Of a DNA stretch of 64,000 bases, positions 18,592 through 27,544 are shown piece by piece. The stretch covers positions 186,001-250,000 of the forward strand of contig NZ_JAOVQN010000001.1 in NCBI RefSeq assembly GCF_025673445.1. Direction: 5' to 3'. The stretch is from Ruegeria_B marisflavi. Lineage in GTDB: Bacteria; Pseudomonadota; Alphaproteobacteria; Rhodobacterales; Rhodobacteraceae. Each line of letters starts with the position of its first letter. Position 1 is the stretch's first letter. The notes under the pieces were generated by a model. It worked only from the letters and a program-made list of their open reading frames with translations, ran no database searches and was not told the origin of the DNA. The position numbers and the translations under genes are program-made.

Positions 18592-19674
18592 GTGATAAGG
18601 GATTACTCTGACTTCCTTCCGCGTCGCGCCTCCGACGCCGGAACACACGCCGACCTCAGCCCTCTTCAGGCACTGGGATGGCAACCGTTTTTCGCCCAGC
18701 AGATCAGCATAGAGGAATTGTCGGCAACCCCTCCTGTGCGCGTTGTCGAAGTGCATCGCAATGGGCTGCACGCCCTTGGTGACGGCATCGATACGACACT
18801 TCCGCCCAGAGCCGATTTAACTGTCGGGGACTGGCTCATGCTGGATTCTTCGCGCCCGCGATCCAGTCGGGTTCTCGAGCGCACGAGTCTCATCAAGCGG
18901 CGCGCGCCCGGAACCGACCGGCAGGAACAACTGATCGCGGCGAACATTGATACGGCCTTTATCGTCACCTCCTGTAATCAGGACTTCAAGGTGGCCCGGC
19001 TGGAACGCTATGCCGCCCTGGCGTTGGAAGCACGGATGACGCCCGTCATCGTCGTCACCAAGACCGATCTGGTGACGAACCCGCAAAGCTACATCGACGC
19101 GGCCCGCGCGGTATCTGACATGATCGACGTGGTCGCACTTGACGCCCGCGGAGACGCGCCCCGGACGGAACTGACCCGCTGGTGCAAGCCGGGCAAGACC
19201 GTGGCGTTCCTCGGCTCATCTGGTGTCGGTAAATCGACGTTGGCCAATGCGTTGCTCGAGAGCCAGTCCATTGCAACCCAGACCATTCGCGAGGACGACG
19301 CAAAGGGTCGGCATACGACGACGCGGCGCGAGCTTCATGCGATGCCCAATGGCTGCCTGATCCTGGATACTCCGGGCATGCGGGAATTGCAGCTCACCGA
19401 TGCGGCGGAGGGGATCAATGATCTCTTTTCCGATGTTCAGAGGCTGGCCGCGCGGTGTCGGTTCAAGGACTGCCAGCACGAGACCGAGCCGGGATGCGCC
19501 GTTCTGAAGGCGATTGACGAGGGCGCTCTCGATGCAGGTCGGCTTGGTAGATGGCGCAAGCTCATGGCTGAAGACGCGTTCAATTCCGCGAGCCTTGCGG
19601 AACGCAGGTCGCGCGACAAGGCGTTTGGCAAGATGGTTCGCGGTATCAAAAAGCTCAAAGATGTCAGGAGGTAA
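18592..19674 (+). CDS. rsgA: Ribosome small-subunit-dependent GTPase A
   Basis: This 360-residue circularly permuted GTPase acts in late maturation of the 30S ribosomal subunit. An N-terminal OB-like domain (RVVEVHRNGLHAL, PRADLTVGDWLML) is followed by permuted G motifs in the expected order: TKTD (G4) near residue 161, GSSGVGKST (G1, Walker A) near residue 211, and DTPGM (G3) near residue 261. A C-terminal zinc knuckle CRFKDCQHETEPGC is complete. The start is a GTG at 18592 with no clear ribosome-binding site, so the exact start is uncertain. The stop overlaps the ribosome-binding site of the VOC gene. Confidence 0.92.
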   Translation: MIRDYSDFLPRRASDAGTHADLSPLQALGWQPFFAQQISIEELSATPPVRVVEVHRNGLHALGDGIDTTLPPRADLTVGDWLMLDSSRPRSSRVLERTSLIKRRAPGTDRQEQLIAANIDTAFIVTSCNQDFKVARLERYAALALEARMTPVIVVTKTDLVTNPQSYIDAARAVSDMIDVVALDARGDAPRTELTRWCKPGKTVAFLGSSGVGKSTLANALLESQSIATQTIREDDAKGRHTTTRRELHAMPNGCLILDTPGMRELQLTDAAEGINDLFSDVQRLAARCRFKDCQHETEPGCAVLKAIDEGALDAGRLGRWRKLMAEDAFNSASLAERRSRDKAFGKMVRGIKKLKDVRR

Positions 19675-19678
19675 GGCG

Positions 19679-20446
19679 ATGATGCAGTCGAAAGCGGGTC
19701 GGATCGTATGGCATGACCTTTTCACATCGGACAGGGCGTGTTCGATGGCGTTCTACCAGCACGTCGCCAACTGGACGTATGAAGTCGAGCGGGCATCGGA
19801 TTTTGCCTGGGGTGGCGGTGAGAAGGATATTGTTCTTGCCCTATCCGGTGACGAAGCAGGCGCAGGGTTGGTCGAGACGCCTCTGGAGCAGGAAAATGGC
19901 TGGATCGCTTATATCGAGGTCCCCGACGTGGATGCGGCGGCCAAGCGCGTCGACACGCTCGGAGGCAAGGTCGTTCGGGAGCCGTTCGAGGTGCCGGGTG
20001 TCGGGCGCAACGCACTTGTCCGCGATCCGCTTGGTGCTCTGGTGGGGATTTCGCTGTCCCGGCACAGCTTCCCTGTGCCGCAGCGGCAGTTCGGTCCTGA
20101 AGTGTATGTCAGTAACGGGAATGACTTTCCGCAGGCGTTCTACGTCGAACTCTTCGGATGGCAGGTTTCTCCCGAGCGGGACAAGGATCGGGTCACTCTC
20201 CTCGGGCCTTGGGGTGATCTTGTTGCAATCCAACATGCCGCGACTTGGCGACCCGGTTCAAACGCAGCTTGGATCCCGTGCATCAAGGCTTCTTCAACCT
20301 CTGATGCGTCCCGTGCTGCTGAAACCAAAGGGGCGCGTCCGGCTTCTGTAGAGGTGAATGAATCCGTTCAAGCCCATAACCCCATCCTGTGTGATCCAGA
20401 CGGCGCACGGTTTACTCTCGGCGCCAAGCAGACAAACAATTTCTAG
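19679..20446 (+). CDS. VOC family protein (glyoxalase/bleomycin-resistance fold)
   Basis: This protein of about 255 residues is made of two tandem vicinal-oxygen-chelate modules. The first (residues about 6-125) has WHDLFTSDRACSMAFYQHV and ALVRDPLGALVGI; the second (about 135-250) has QAFYVELFGW and ILCDPDGARF. Such double-module proteins resemble two-domain glyoxalase-like enzymes, but the substrate is unknown. AGGAGG, overlapping the rsgA stop, lies 7 bases before the ATG at 19679, which sets the start and shows coupling to rsgA. A second ATG follows directly. Confidence 0.85.
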   Translation: MMQSKAGRIVWHDLFTSDRACSMAFYQHVANWTYEVERASDFAWGGGEKDIVLALSGDEAGAGLVETPLEQENGWIAYIEVPDVDAAAKRVDTLGGKVVREPFEVPGVGRNALVRDPLGALVGISLSRHSFPVPQRQFGPEVYVSNGNDFPQAFYVELFGWQVSPERDKDRVTLLGPWGDLVAIQHAATWRPGSNAAWIPCIKASSTSDASRAAETKGARPASVEVNESVQAHNPILCDPDGARFTLGAKQTNNF

Positions 20447-20466
20447 CAGCTCGCCAATTCTCCACA

Positions 20467-20504
20467 GGAGCTACAGAGCGGACATCTGTCCGCCCTGTAG
20501 CTCC
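20467..20504 (+). terminator. Long near-perfect stem-loop after the VOC gene
   Basis: GGAGCTACAG-A-GCGGACA-TC-TGTCCGC-C-CTGTAGCTCC forms a 17-bp stem with one A/C mismatch and a 2-base loop, 20 bases after the stop. No T tract follows on either strand, so it may end or protect the rsgA-VOC transcript without being a classical intrinsic terminator. Confidence 0.5.
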
Positions 20505-20976
20505 GTGACTCAGGACTGATTCCGTTGAAAAAAGTCGACACACAGGCGTCGTTTCACGAGGACCCGAAGCCGACCCGCGAGACATTCGTACATGACATCT
20601 TCAACTTGTGAGGGTCAACAAAGTTTCGGTCAAAACGGTCGTTTGTGTCACCAGATGCCCAATCCCCGAAATTGCTGAAAAATCTTGTGCAACAATCCCT
20701 TGGCAAGACTCGGGTTGATTTTGTCACGTTTTTTGACCGCTCCACCATACCGGACTTTCATTCGGATCGCAGCATCCGGAAAAAAATGGGTTCTCTCGTT
20801 GAATCCGCCGCGCCAAAGACAAATGGCTGCTCTGCTGAAAATAGCTTGGTCAAAACAACACGGCAGTTGTTATCGAACAGAAGAAGACCGGCGCCAGTAC
20901 TATTGTTTCCGGCGCTCCCGCACGTGTAAGGTGGCGCCAAAGGGCAGAGCGCAAAATCAGGACAGGCCACCCCCAG
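20505..20976. other. Long gap with no recognised gene upstream of recQ
   Basis: About 470 bases with visibly more A and T than the neighbouring genes (runs such as GAAAAAAGTC and GGAAAAAAATGG). Short open frames exist on both strands, but none has a convincing start signal or a recognised family. It may be a remnant of an inserted sequence. The recQ promoter must lie in or near it. Confidence 0.4.
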
Positions 20977-23016
20977 ATGTTCGACGCCGCACCGCTGTTG
21001 CGAGATGTGTTTGGATTCGACGCCTTCCGCCCCGGGCAGGAGGAGATCGCGCGGGCCGTGGCCGAGGGCGAGAACGTGCTGGCGATCATGCCGACGGGGG
21101 GGGGCAAATCGCTGTGTTTCCAACTGCCGGCACTGATGCGCGAGGGGGTGACGGTGGTGATCTCGCCGCTGATCGCCTTGATGCGCGACCAGGTACGCGG
21201 CTTGCAGGAGGCGGGCGTCGAGGCGGGGGCGCTGACCTCAGGCAATACTTCTGAGGAGACCGAGGCGGTCTGGCAGGCGCTGGAGGCGGGTCGGCTGAAA
21301 TTGCTTTACATTGCGCCCGAACGGCTCGCCTCGGGCGCGGCGATGGGGATGCTGCGGCGGATCGGGGTCAGCCTGATCGCGGTGGACGAGGCCCATTGCG
21401 TCAGCCAATGGGGCCATGATTTCCGCCCGGACTACCTGCGCATCGGCGAGCTGCGCCGCGCGCTGGGCGTGCCGCTGGCCGCCTTTACCGCCACGGCGGA
21501 TGCCGAGACCCAGGCCGAGATCGTCGCGAAACTGTTCGACGGCGAGGAACCGCGCAGCTTTCTGCGCGGGTTCGACCGGCCCAATATCCATCTCGCCTTT
21601 GCCGCCAAGGACAGCCCGCGCCGCCAGATTCTGGATTTCGCGGGCGCCCGGCGCGGCCAGTCGGGCATCGTCTATTGCGGCACCCGCGCCAAGACCGAAA
21701 CGCTGGCGCAGGCCCTGCGCGAGGACGGCCACAGCGCCTGTCACTATCACGGCGGCATGGAGGCCGAGGACCGCCGCATCGTCGAGACCCGCTTTGCCCG
21801 CGAGGACGGGCTGATCGTTGTGGCGACAGTGGCCTTTGGCATGGGCATCGACAAGCCCGATATCCGATGGGTCGCCCATGCCGATCTGCCGAAATCCATC
21901 GAGGCTTATTACCAGGAGATCGGCCGTGCTGGCCGTGACAGTGGGCCAGCCGAGACACTGACCCTGTTCGGTCCCGACGATATCCGCCTGCGCCGTAGCC
22001 AGATCGACGAGGGGCTGGCCCCGCCCGAGCGCCGCGCCGCCGACCATGCCCGGCTGAACGCGCTTCTGGGTCTGGCCGAGGCGATGACCTGCCGCCGCCA
22101 GACCCTGCTGGGTTACTTTGGCGAGACCGAGGTCAGCTGTGGCAAATGCGATCTGTGTGACAGCCCGGCAGAGCGATTTGACGGCACCACCGCGGTGCGC
22201 ATGGCGTTGTCGGCAATGCTGCGGACCGAGGAATGGTTCGGCGCGACCCATCTGATCGACATCCTGCTGGGCAACCAGACTGACAAGATCCGCGAACGCC
22301 GCCATGACCAGCTGCCCACCTATGGCGTCGGCACCGAATGGAACCGCGCCCAATGGCAGGCGATCTTTCGCCAGATGATGGGCCGGGATTTGGTGCGTCC
22401 CGATCCCGAACGCCATGGCGCGCTGCGGATGACCGAGGCGGCGCTGCCGATCCTGCGCGGCGAGACGGGGATCGAGCTGCGCAAGGATACGGTGAGCAAG
22501 GCGGCGCGGCGCCCGGCGGTCAAGGCGATGGTCAATGACGAGGACGCACCGCTGCTGTCAGCGCTCAAGGCCAAACGCCGTGCACTGGCCGAGGCGGCGC
22601 GGGTCCCGGCCTATGTGATCTTTCCCGACCGCACCCTGATCGAGATCGCCGAAAAGCGCCCCGCGACGCTGGACCAGATGGCTTGCATTGGCGGCATCGG
22701 CGCCAAGAAGCTGGAGCGGTACGGCGCCCTGTTCCTGGAGGTGGTGAGCGGTGCAGCCGAAGAGCTGCATCCTGCCCGCCGCAAGCTGGCCGGACGGCAG
22801 ACCGGCAACATCTATGACCGGCTTCTGGCGGTACAGGCCGATCTGGCGCGCGGCCCTGACGGGATCGACAAGCCGCTCAGCTGTTCGGCGGCGCAACTGG
22901 CCAAGGTGGCACAGATGCGGCCCGACGACCGGCGCGGGCTGGAAACGCTGTTGGGTGATCGACGCTGGGAACGATTTGGTGAGGCCTTTCTGGACGTGCT
23001 GGGCCAGACGACCTAG
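20977..23016 (+). CDS. recQ: ATP-dependent DNA helicase RecQ
   Basis: This 679-residue 3'-5' superfamily 2 helicase acts in recombination and replication-fork repair. The Walker A motif is MPTGGGKS (near residue 40), motif II is VDEAHCVSQWGHDFRPDY, and motif VI is QEIGRAGRDS. The RQC zinc site uses the cysteines in CRRQTLLGYF and CGKCDLC. A C-terminal HRDC domain (about 530-600) contains ARVPAYVIFPDRTLIEIA. Domain order and length are normal for the family. The ATG at 20977 has only a weak upstream ribosome-binding site. yaaA follows after 33 bases. Confidence 0.95.
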   Translation: MFDAAPLLRDVFGFDAFRPGQEEIARAVAEGENVLAIMPTGGGKSLCFQLPALMREGVTVVISPLIALMRDQVRGLQEAGVEAGALTSGNTSEETEAVWQALEAGRLKLLYIAPERLASGAAMGMLRRIGVSLIAVDEAHCVSQWGHDFRPDYLRIGELRRALGVPLAAFTATADAETQAEIVAKLFDGEEPRSFLRGFDRPNIHLAFAAKDSPRRQILDFAGARRGQSGIVYCGTRAKTETLAQALREDGHSACHYHGGMEAEDRRIVETRFAREDGLIVVATVAFGMGIDKPDIRWVAHADLPKSIEAYYQEIGRAGRDSGPAETLTLFGPDDIRLRRSQIDEGLAPPERRAADHARLNALLGLAEAMTCRRQTLLGYFGETEVSCGKCDLCDSPAERFDGTTAVRMALSAMLRTEEWFGATHLIDILLGNQTDKIRERRHDQLPTYGVGTEWNRAQWQAIFRQMMGRDLVRPDPERHGALRMTEAALPILRGETGIELRKDTVSKAARRPAVKAMVNDEDAPLLSALKAKRRALAEAARVPAYVIFPDRTLIEIAEKRPATLDQMACIGGIGAKKLERYGALFLEVVSGAAEELHPARRKLAGRQTGNIYDRLLAVQADLARGPDGIDKPLSCSAAQLAKVAQMRPDDRRGLETLLGDRRWERFGEAFLDVLGQTT

Positions 23017-23049
23017 ATACGTCCAAAATCAGGGACGAGGGGGCAGGAC

Positions 23050-23820
23050 ATGCTGGTGGTGATCTCTCCGGCCAAGCGGCTGGATTGGGCGGAACGTGAC
23101 ATTGCGGCGACTGAACCCGCCTTTCAGGACGATGCGGTGCGGCTGGCCAAGACCGCGCGCAACCTGACGCTCGGCGATCTCAAGAAACTGATGGGGCTGA
23201 GCGATGATCTGGCCCGGCTCAACCGCGACCGGTTCCGCGATTTCGCCGATGCGCCCGGTGCGGATGTGACCCGCCCTGCCGCGTTGGCCTTTGCCGGGGA
23301 CACCTATCAGGGGTTCGAGGCGGCCTCGCTCGACCCTGAAGAGATGGACTGGGCGCAGCAGCACCTGCGCATCCTGTCGGGACTTTACGGCCTGTTGCGT
23401 CCGCTGGATGCGATCCAGGCCTATCGGCTGGAAATGGGCAGCCGGTTGAAGACGCGGCGGGGGACCTCTCTCTATGACTATTGGGGCGACCAGCTGTCCA
23501 AGACGCTGAACGCGCAGGCCGAAGAGATCGGCACCGATGTACTGGTCAACTGCGCCAGTCAGGAATATTTCGGCGCCGTGGATCCCAAGGTGCTGAAACT
23601 GCGGGTGATCACGCCGGTGTTCATGGAGGACAAGGGCGGCGCGCCGAAGATCGTCAGCTTTTACGCCAAGAAGGCGCGCGGGGCGATGGCCCGCTATATC
23701 GTGCAACGCCGCCTGACCGATCCACAGGCGCTGAGCGAGTTCGACAGCGGCGGATACCAGTACAACGCTGACTTGTCCGAACGCTACAAACCGGTATTCC
23801 TGCGCCCCTATCAGGGCTGA
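23050..23820 (+). CDS. yaaA: Peroxide stress protein YaaA (DUF328)
   Basis: This 256-residue cytoplasmic protein begins MLVVISPAKRLDW. The phrases FAGDTYQGF, LRILSGLYGLLRPLD, YRLEMGSRL, VNCASQEYF and SFYAKKARGAMARY are strongly conserved in the YaaA/DUF328 family. In E. coli it is induced by peroxide and lowers free iron, and it has been shown to bind DNA. The length is normal. It follows recQ on the same strand, so it may share its transcript. Confidence 0.93.
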   Translation: MLVVISPAKRLDWAERDIAATEPAFQDDAVRLAKTARNLTLGDLKKLMGLSDDLARLNRDRFRDFADAPGADVTRPAALAFAGDTYQGFEAASLDPEEMDWAQQHLRILSGLYGLLRPLDAIQAYRLEMGSRLKTRRGTSLYDYWGDQLSKTLNAQAEEIGTDVLVNCASQEYFGAVDPKVLKLRVITPVFMEDKGGAPKIVSFYAKKARGAMARYIVQRRLTDPQALSEFDSGGYQYNADLSERYKPVFLRPYQG

Positions 23821-23881
23821 TTTCCTCTCGACCTCTTGCGCGGCGCCGGGCAGTCTGTCGCCACGAGAGAGGGAGAAGGCC

Positions 23882-25141
23882 ATGACCGTATTGATCGCCG
23901 GTGCCGGTATCGCGGGCCTCAGCCTGGGGCTGACGCTGTACCAGATCGGAGTGCCATTCCGCATCTACGAGGCGACGGCGGTGCTGCGCCCGATGGGGGT
24001 AGGGATCAACCTGCAACCCAATGCGGTGCGCGAATTGCTCGACATGGGGTTGGAAGCGGAGCTGGACCGGATCGGGGTGCGGACGCGCCAACTGGGTTTC
24101 TACTCGAAACTGGGCAAGACCATCTGGGAAGAGCCGCGTGGCATCTGGGCGGGTTATGCCTGGCCGCAATATTCAGTGCATCGCGGCGCCTTGCAGATGA
24201 TGCTCTATGAGGCGTTGATCGCGCGGGCCGGGGCAGATTGCGTGGTGACGGGCGTTCGCGTCACCGGGTTCGAAACCGGGCCAGAGGGCGCCATTCTGAT
24301 CCTGAGCGATGGGCGCCGGGTCGAGGGACGGTTGCTGATCGCCGCCGATGGCATCCATTCGGCGCTGAGGGCGCAGATGTACCCGGACGAGGGCGAACCG
24401 ATCTGGAACGGGCGCGTCTTGTGGCGAGCCACCACCCGGGCGCCCGCCTATTTCGGTGGCGGCGCCATGGCGATGATCGGGCATGACGACCTTCGGCTGG
24501 TGTCCTATCCGATCTCCGACCCGGATAGCGACGGCATGGTCGAAATGAACTGGATCGCCGAGAAGCGCTTTCCCTTGGATGCCGCGTGGAAGAAAGAGGA
24601 TTGGAACCGTGCAGCCGATATTGGTGACTTCCTGCCCGATTTCGCGGACTGGCGGTTCGACTGGATCGACGTTCCCGCGCTGATCAAAGGGGCCGAGGTG
24701 GTCTATGAGTATCCGATGGTCGACCGCGACCCGCTGCCCCGCTGGACGGACGGGTCGGTGACCCTGATGGGCGATGCGGCGCATCCCACCTATCCGGTGG
24801 GATCGAACGGGGCCAGCCAGGCGATTCTGGATGCCCGCATCATCGGTGCCCGGCTGCTGGAGCATGGGATTACGCCCAGGACGCTGGAAGCCTATGAGGC
24901 CGACGTCCGCCCGGTAACCACCGCCGTTGGCCAGGCCAATCGTGCGGGCGGCGGGCCGGACGGGGTGCTGCAACGGGTCGAGGATCTGTGCGGCGGGGAT
25001 TTCGACGATATCGACACCGTGATCCCCCACGCGGATCTGGCCGCGCATGCGGCCAGGTACAAATCCATCGCCGGGTTCTCGATAGACGAGCTGAATGCGC
25101 GCCCCCGGACCATCGCCGAAGGCGCGCGGATACCAGCCTAG
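23882..25141 (+). CDS. FAD-dependent monooxygenase (flavin oxidoreductase)
   Basis: This 419-residue class A flavoprotein hydroxylase has the N-terminal dinucleotide fold GAGIAGLSLGL, the DG motif in LLIAADGIHSALR near residue 155, and the FAD ribityl-binding GDAAHPTYPVGSNGASQ near residue 297. The GSNGASQAI ending is seen in PhzS-like enzymes that act on aromatic rings. The substrate is unknown. A GGGAGAAGG sequence precedes the ATG. Its TAG overlaps the stop codon of the convergent glycerol kinase gene (shared CTAG). Confidence 0.88.
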   Translation: MTVLIAGAGIAGLSLGLTLYQIGVPFRIYEATAVLRPMGVGINLQPNAVRELLDMGLEAELDRIGVRTRQLGFYSKLGKTIWEEPRGIWAGYAWPQYSVHRGALQMMLYEALIARAGADCVVTGVRVTGFETGPEGAILILSDGRRVEGRLLIAADGIHSALRAQMYPDEGEPIWNGRVLWRATTRAPAYFGGGAMAMIGHDDLRLVSYPISDPDSDGMVEMNWIAEKRFPLDAAWKKEDWNRAADIGDFLPDFADWRFDWIDVPALIKGAEVVYEYPMVDRDPLPRWTDGSVTLMGDAAHPTYPVGSNGASQAILDARIIGARLLEHGITPRTLEAYEADVRPVTTAVGQANRAGGGPDGVLQRVEDLCGGDFDDIDTVIPHADLAAHAARYKSIAGFSIDELNARPRTIAEGARIPA

Positions 25142-26616
25142 ACCATCATCGCCGCCGCCACCGCCGCTTTCCAGCGGCGATAGGCGGCTTCGCGGTCGCC
25201 CTCGACCATCTTGGGGGTGAACCGGGCATCCAGCGCCCAGGTCGCCGCAAAGCCTTCCTGATCGGGGTAGATGCCCGCCCGCATCCCGGCCAGCCAGGCC
25301 GCGCCCAGCGCCGTGGTCTCCTGCATCACCGGGCGGTCCACCGGCGCGCCCAGACGGTCGGCCAGGCCCTGCATCGCCCAGTCGGACGCGCTCATGCCGC
25401 CATCGACGCGCAGGATCACATCCGCATCCGCCCCCCAATCACCCTGCATCGCCTCCCACAGGTCGCGAGTCTGATAGGCCACGCTTTCCAGTGCCGCCTT
25501 GCAGAACTCGGCCGGGCCGGAATTGCGCGTCAGCCCGAACATGGCGCCCCGGCAATCGGGCTTCCAATAGGGGCCGCCAAGGCCGGTAAAGGCAGGCACC
25601 AGGATGACGTTCTGTGACGGATCGGCGTGGGCCGCCAATTCGCCGCTCTGCGCCGCATTCTCGATGATCCCCAACCCATCGCGCAGCCACTGCACCGCCG
25701 CCCCGGCGATGAAGATCGAGCCTTCCAGCGCATAGGTGCGCTGGCCGTCCAACTGATAGGCGATGGTCGTCAGCAGCCGGTTTTGCGAGGCGACCGGCTG
25801 TATCCCGGTATTGAGCAGCGCGAAGCAGCCGGTGCCATAGGTGGATTTCATCATGCCGGGCTGGAAACAGGCCTGTCCGATGGTGGCTGCCTGCTGATCA
25901 CCCGCAACGCCCAGGATCGGCACCTGCCCGCCAAACAGTTCCGTCGTGCCGAAATCGGCAGCGCAGTCGCGCACCTCGGGCAGCATCGACATCGGCACGT
26001 CGAGAAGCTCGCAGATGTCCTTGCTCCATTCCCCCTGATGGATATCGAACATCAGCGTGCGCGCGGCGTTGGTGGCATCGGTCGCATGAACCCGGCCACC
26101 GGTCAGCCGCCAGATCAGAAATGAGTCGACGGTGCCGAACAGCAGTTCGCCCGCCGCGGCCCGGTCCCGCGCGCCCGGCACGGTGTCGAGGATCCATTTC
26201 ACCTTGGTGCCCGAGAAATACGGGTCCAGCAGCAGACCGGTCTGGGCGGTAAAATCATCCTCGCACCCCGCATGGCGCAGCCGCTCGCAGATGGCGGCGG
26301 TGCGCCGGTCCTGCCAGACGATGGCGCGATGCACGGGCGCGCCGCTGGCCTTGTCCCAGACCACGGTGGTTTCGCGCTGGTTGGTGATGCCGATCCCGGT
26401 GATCTGTTCCGGCCCGATCCCTTGCCCGGCGATCACCTCGCGGCAGACCGCGACCGTGGTTTGCCAGATCTCTTCGGCGTCGTGTTCGACCCAGCCCGCT
26501 TCGGGGAAATGCTGGGTGAATTCACGCTGCGCAGTTGCAACCCGCCGCATCTCGCCATCGAACAGGATCGCCCGGCTCGAAGTGGTGCCCTGGTCGATCG
26601 CCAGAATAAAGGTCAT
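25138..26616 (-). CDS. glpK: Glycerol kinase
   Basis: This 492-residue enzyme phosphorylates glycerol to sn-glycerol-3-phosphate in the cytoplasm. The start AIDQGTTSSRAILFD is the phosphate-binding motif of FGGY kinases. GWVEHDAEEIW, ITNQRETTVVWDK, GTVDSFLIWRLT, STYGTGCF and the C-terminal DGGMSASDW are typical of GlpK. Neither a glycerol facilitator nor a glycerol-3-phosphate dehydrogenase is adjacent; it lies 70 bases after panC on the same strand. GGGGGCAGAG precedes the ATG. Confidence 0.95.
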   Translation of the reverse strand: MTFILAIDQGTTSSRAILFDGEMRRVATAQREFTQHFPEAGWVEHDAEEIWQTTVAVCREVIAGQGIGPEQITGIGITNQRETTVVWDKASGAPVHRAIVWQDRRTAAICERLRHAGCEDDFTAQTGLLLDPYFSGTKVKWILDTVPGARDRAAAGELLFGTVDSFLIWRLTGGRVHATDATNAARTLMFDIHQGEWSKDICELLDVPMSMLPEVRDCAADFGTTELFGGQVPILGVAGDQQAATIGQACFQPGMMKSTYGTGCFALLNTGIQPVASQNRLLTTIAYQLDGQRTYALEGSIFIAGAAVQWLRDGLGIIENAAQSGELAAHADPSQNVILVPAFTGLGGPYWKPDCRGAMFGLTRNSGPAEFCKAALESVAYQTRDLWEAMQGDWGADADVILRVDGGMSASDWAMQGLADRLGAPVDRPVMQETTALGAAWLAGMRAGIYPDQEGFAATWALDARFTPKMVEGDREAAYRRWKAAVAAAMMV

Positions 26617-26686
26617 TCTCTGCCCCCTGTCATCGTCTCTTGACCCGGGACTGTAGCCGCATTTCCGGCGTGTCAGGAAGCCCCTA

Positions 26687-27544
26687 CTAATCGTTTAGTC
26701 GAAGAACCGCGATATTGTCGATCAGCCGCACCCCGTCGAGCCAGGCCGCCACCAGCAGGCGCGCGGGTTCGGTGGGCCGGTCCAGCGCGCGCAGACTGCC
26801 CGCCGCGCGCAGGTCGAAGTATTCGATATCGGCAAAACCGGCGGCACCCAGAGCCTCGCGCGCCGCGGGCGCTAGATCACCAAATGAGGCGCCAGCCGCC
26901 AGCCGCTCGGCCACCTGCTGCATGACGGGATAGAGCCGACCCGCTCGCTCCAGCCCCTCAGCCGACAGCCGCATGTTGCGCGAGGACATCGCCAGTCCCG
27001 AAGGCTCGCGCACCGTGGGACAGCCAATCACCGTGATGGGGATATCCAGATCCTGCGCCATGCGGGTCACCAGCATCATCTGCTGATAGTCCTTTTCACC
27101 GAAATAGGCCCGGTCGGCCCCGGTTTGCAGGAACAGTTTCGCCACCACGGTCGCCACGCCGTCGAAATGGCCGGGGCGGCACGCACCCTCCATCACGTCG
27201 GTCAGACCCGAGACCGAGACGGTGGTCGCAAACCCCTCGGGATAGATCTGATCGGGATCGGGCACATAGATCGCATCGACCCCATAAGGCGCCAGCTTGG
27301 CGGCGTCAGCCCCTTCGGTACGGGGGTATTTGGCCAGATCCTCGGGGCTGTTGAACTGTTTCGGGTTGACGAAAATGGTCACCACCACCCGGTCACAAGC
27401 CGCCTTGGCCGCCGCGACCAGAGACAGGTGCCCATAATGCAGCGCACCCATCGTGGGCACCACGCCGATGCTCTCGCCCGCGCGCTTCCAACCGGCGGTG
27501 GCGGCGCGCAGGTCGGCCAGCTTGCACAGAATCGGCGCGCTCAT
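26687..27544 (-). CDS. panC: Pantoate--beta-alanine ligase
   Basis: This 285-residue enzyme joins pantoate and beta-alanine with ATP to give pantothenate, the precursor of coenzyme A. The motif VVPTMGALHYGHLSL contains the HxGH-type nucleotide-binding signature; FVNPKQFNSPEDLAKYPRT, YFGEKDYQQ and the KMSKS-like LAMSSRN follow. The length is normal. Its ATG overlaps the panB stop (ATGA), so the two pathway genes are translationally coupled. Confidence 0.96.
   Translation of the reverse strand: MSAPILCKLADLRAATAGWKRAGESIGVVPTMGALHYGHLSLVAAAKAACDRVVVTIFVNPKQFNSPEDLAKYPRTEGADAAKLAPYGVDAIYVPDPDQIYPEGFATTVSVSGLTDVMEGACRPGHFDGVATVVAKLFLQTGADRAYFGEKDYQQMMLVTRMAQDLDIPITVIGCPTVREPSGLAMSSRNMRLSAEGLERAGRLYPVMQQVAERLAAGASFGDLAPAAREALGAAGFADIEYFDLRAAGSLRALDRPTEPARLLVAAWLDGVRLIDNIAVLRLND

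Noticed and set aside
20554..20748. Minus-strand 64-codon frame in the gap before recQ
   Set aside because: It has no ribosome-binding site, no recognised family and odd composition. It is probably chance in an AT-richer gap.
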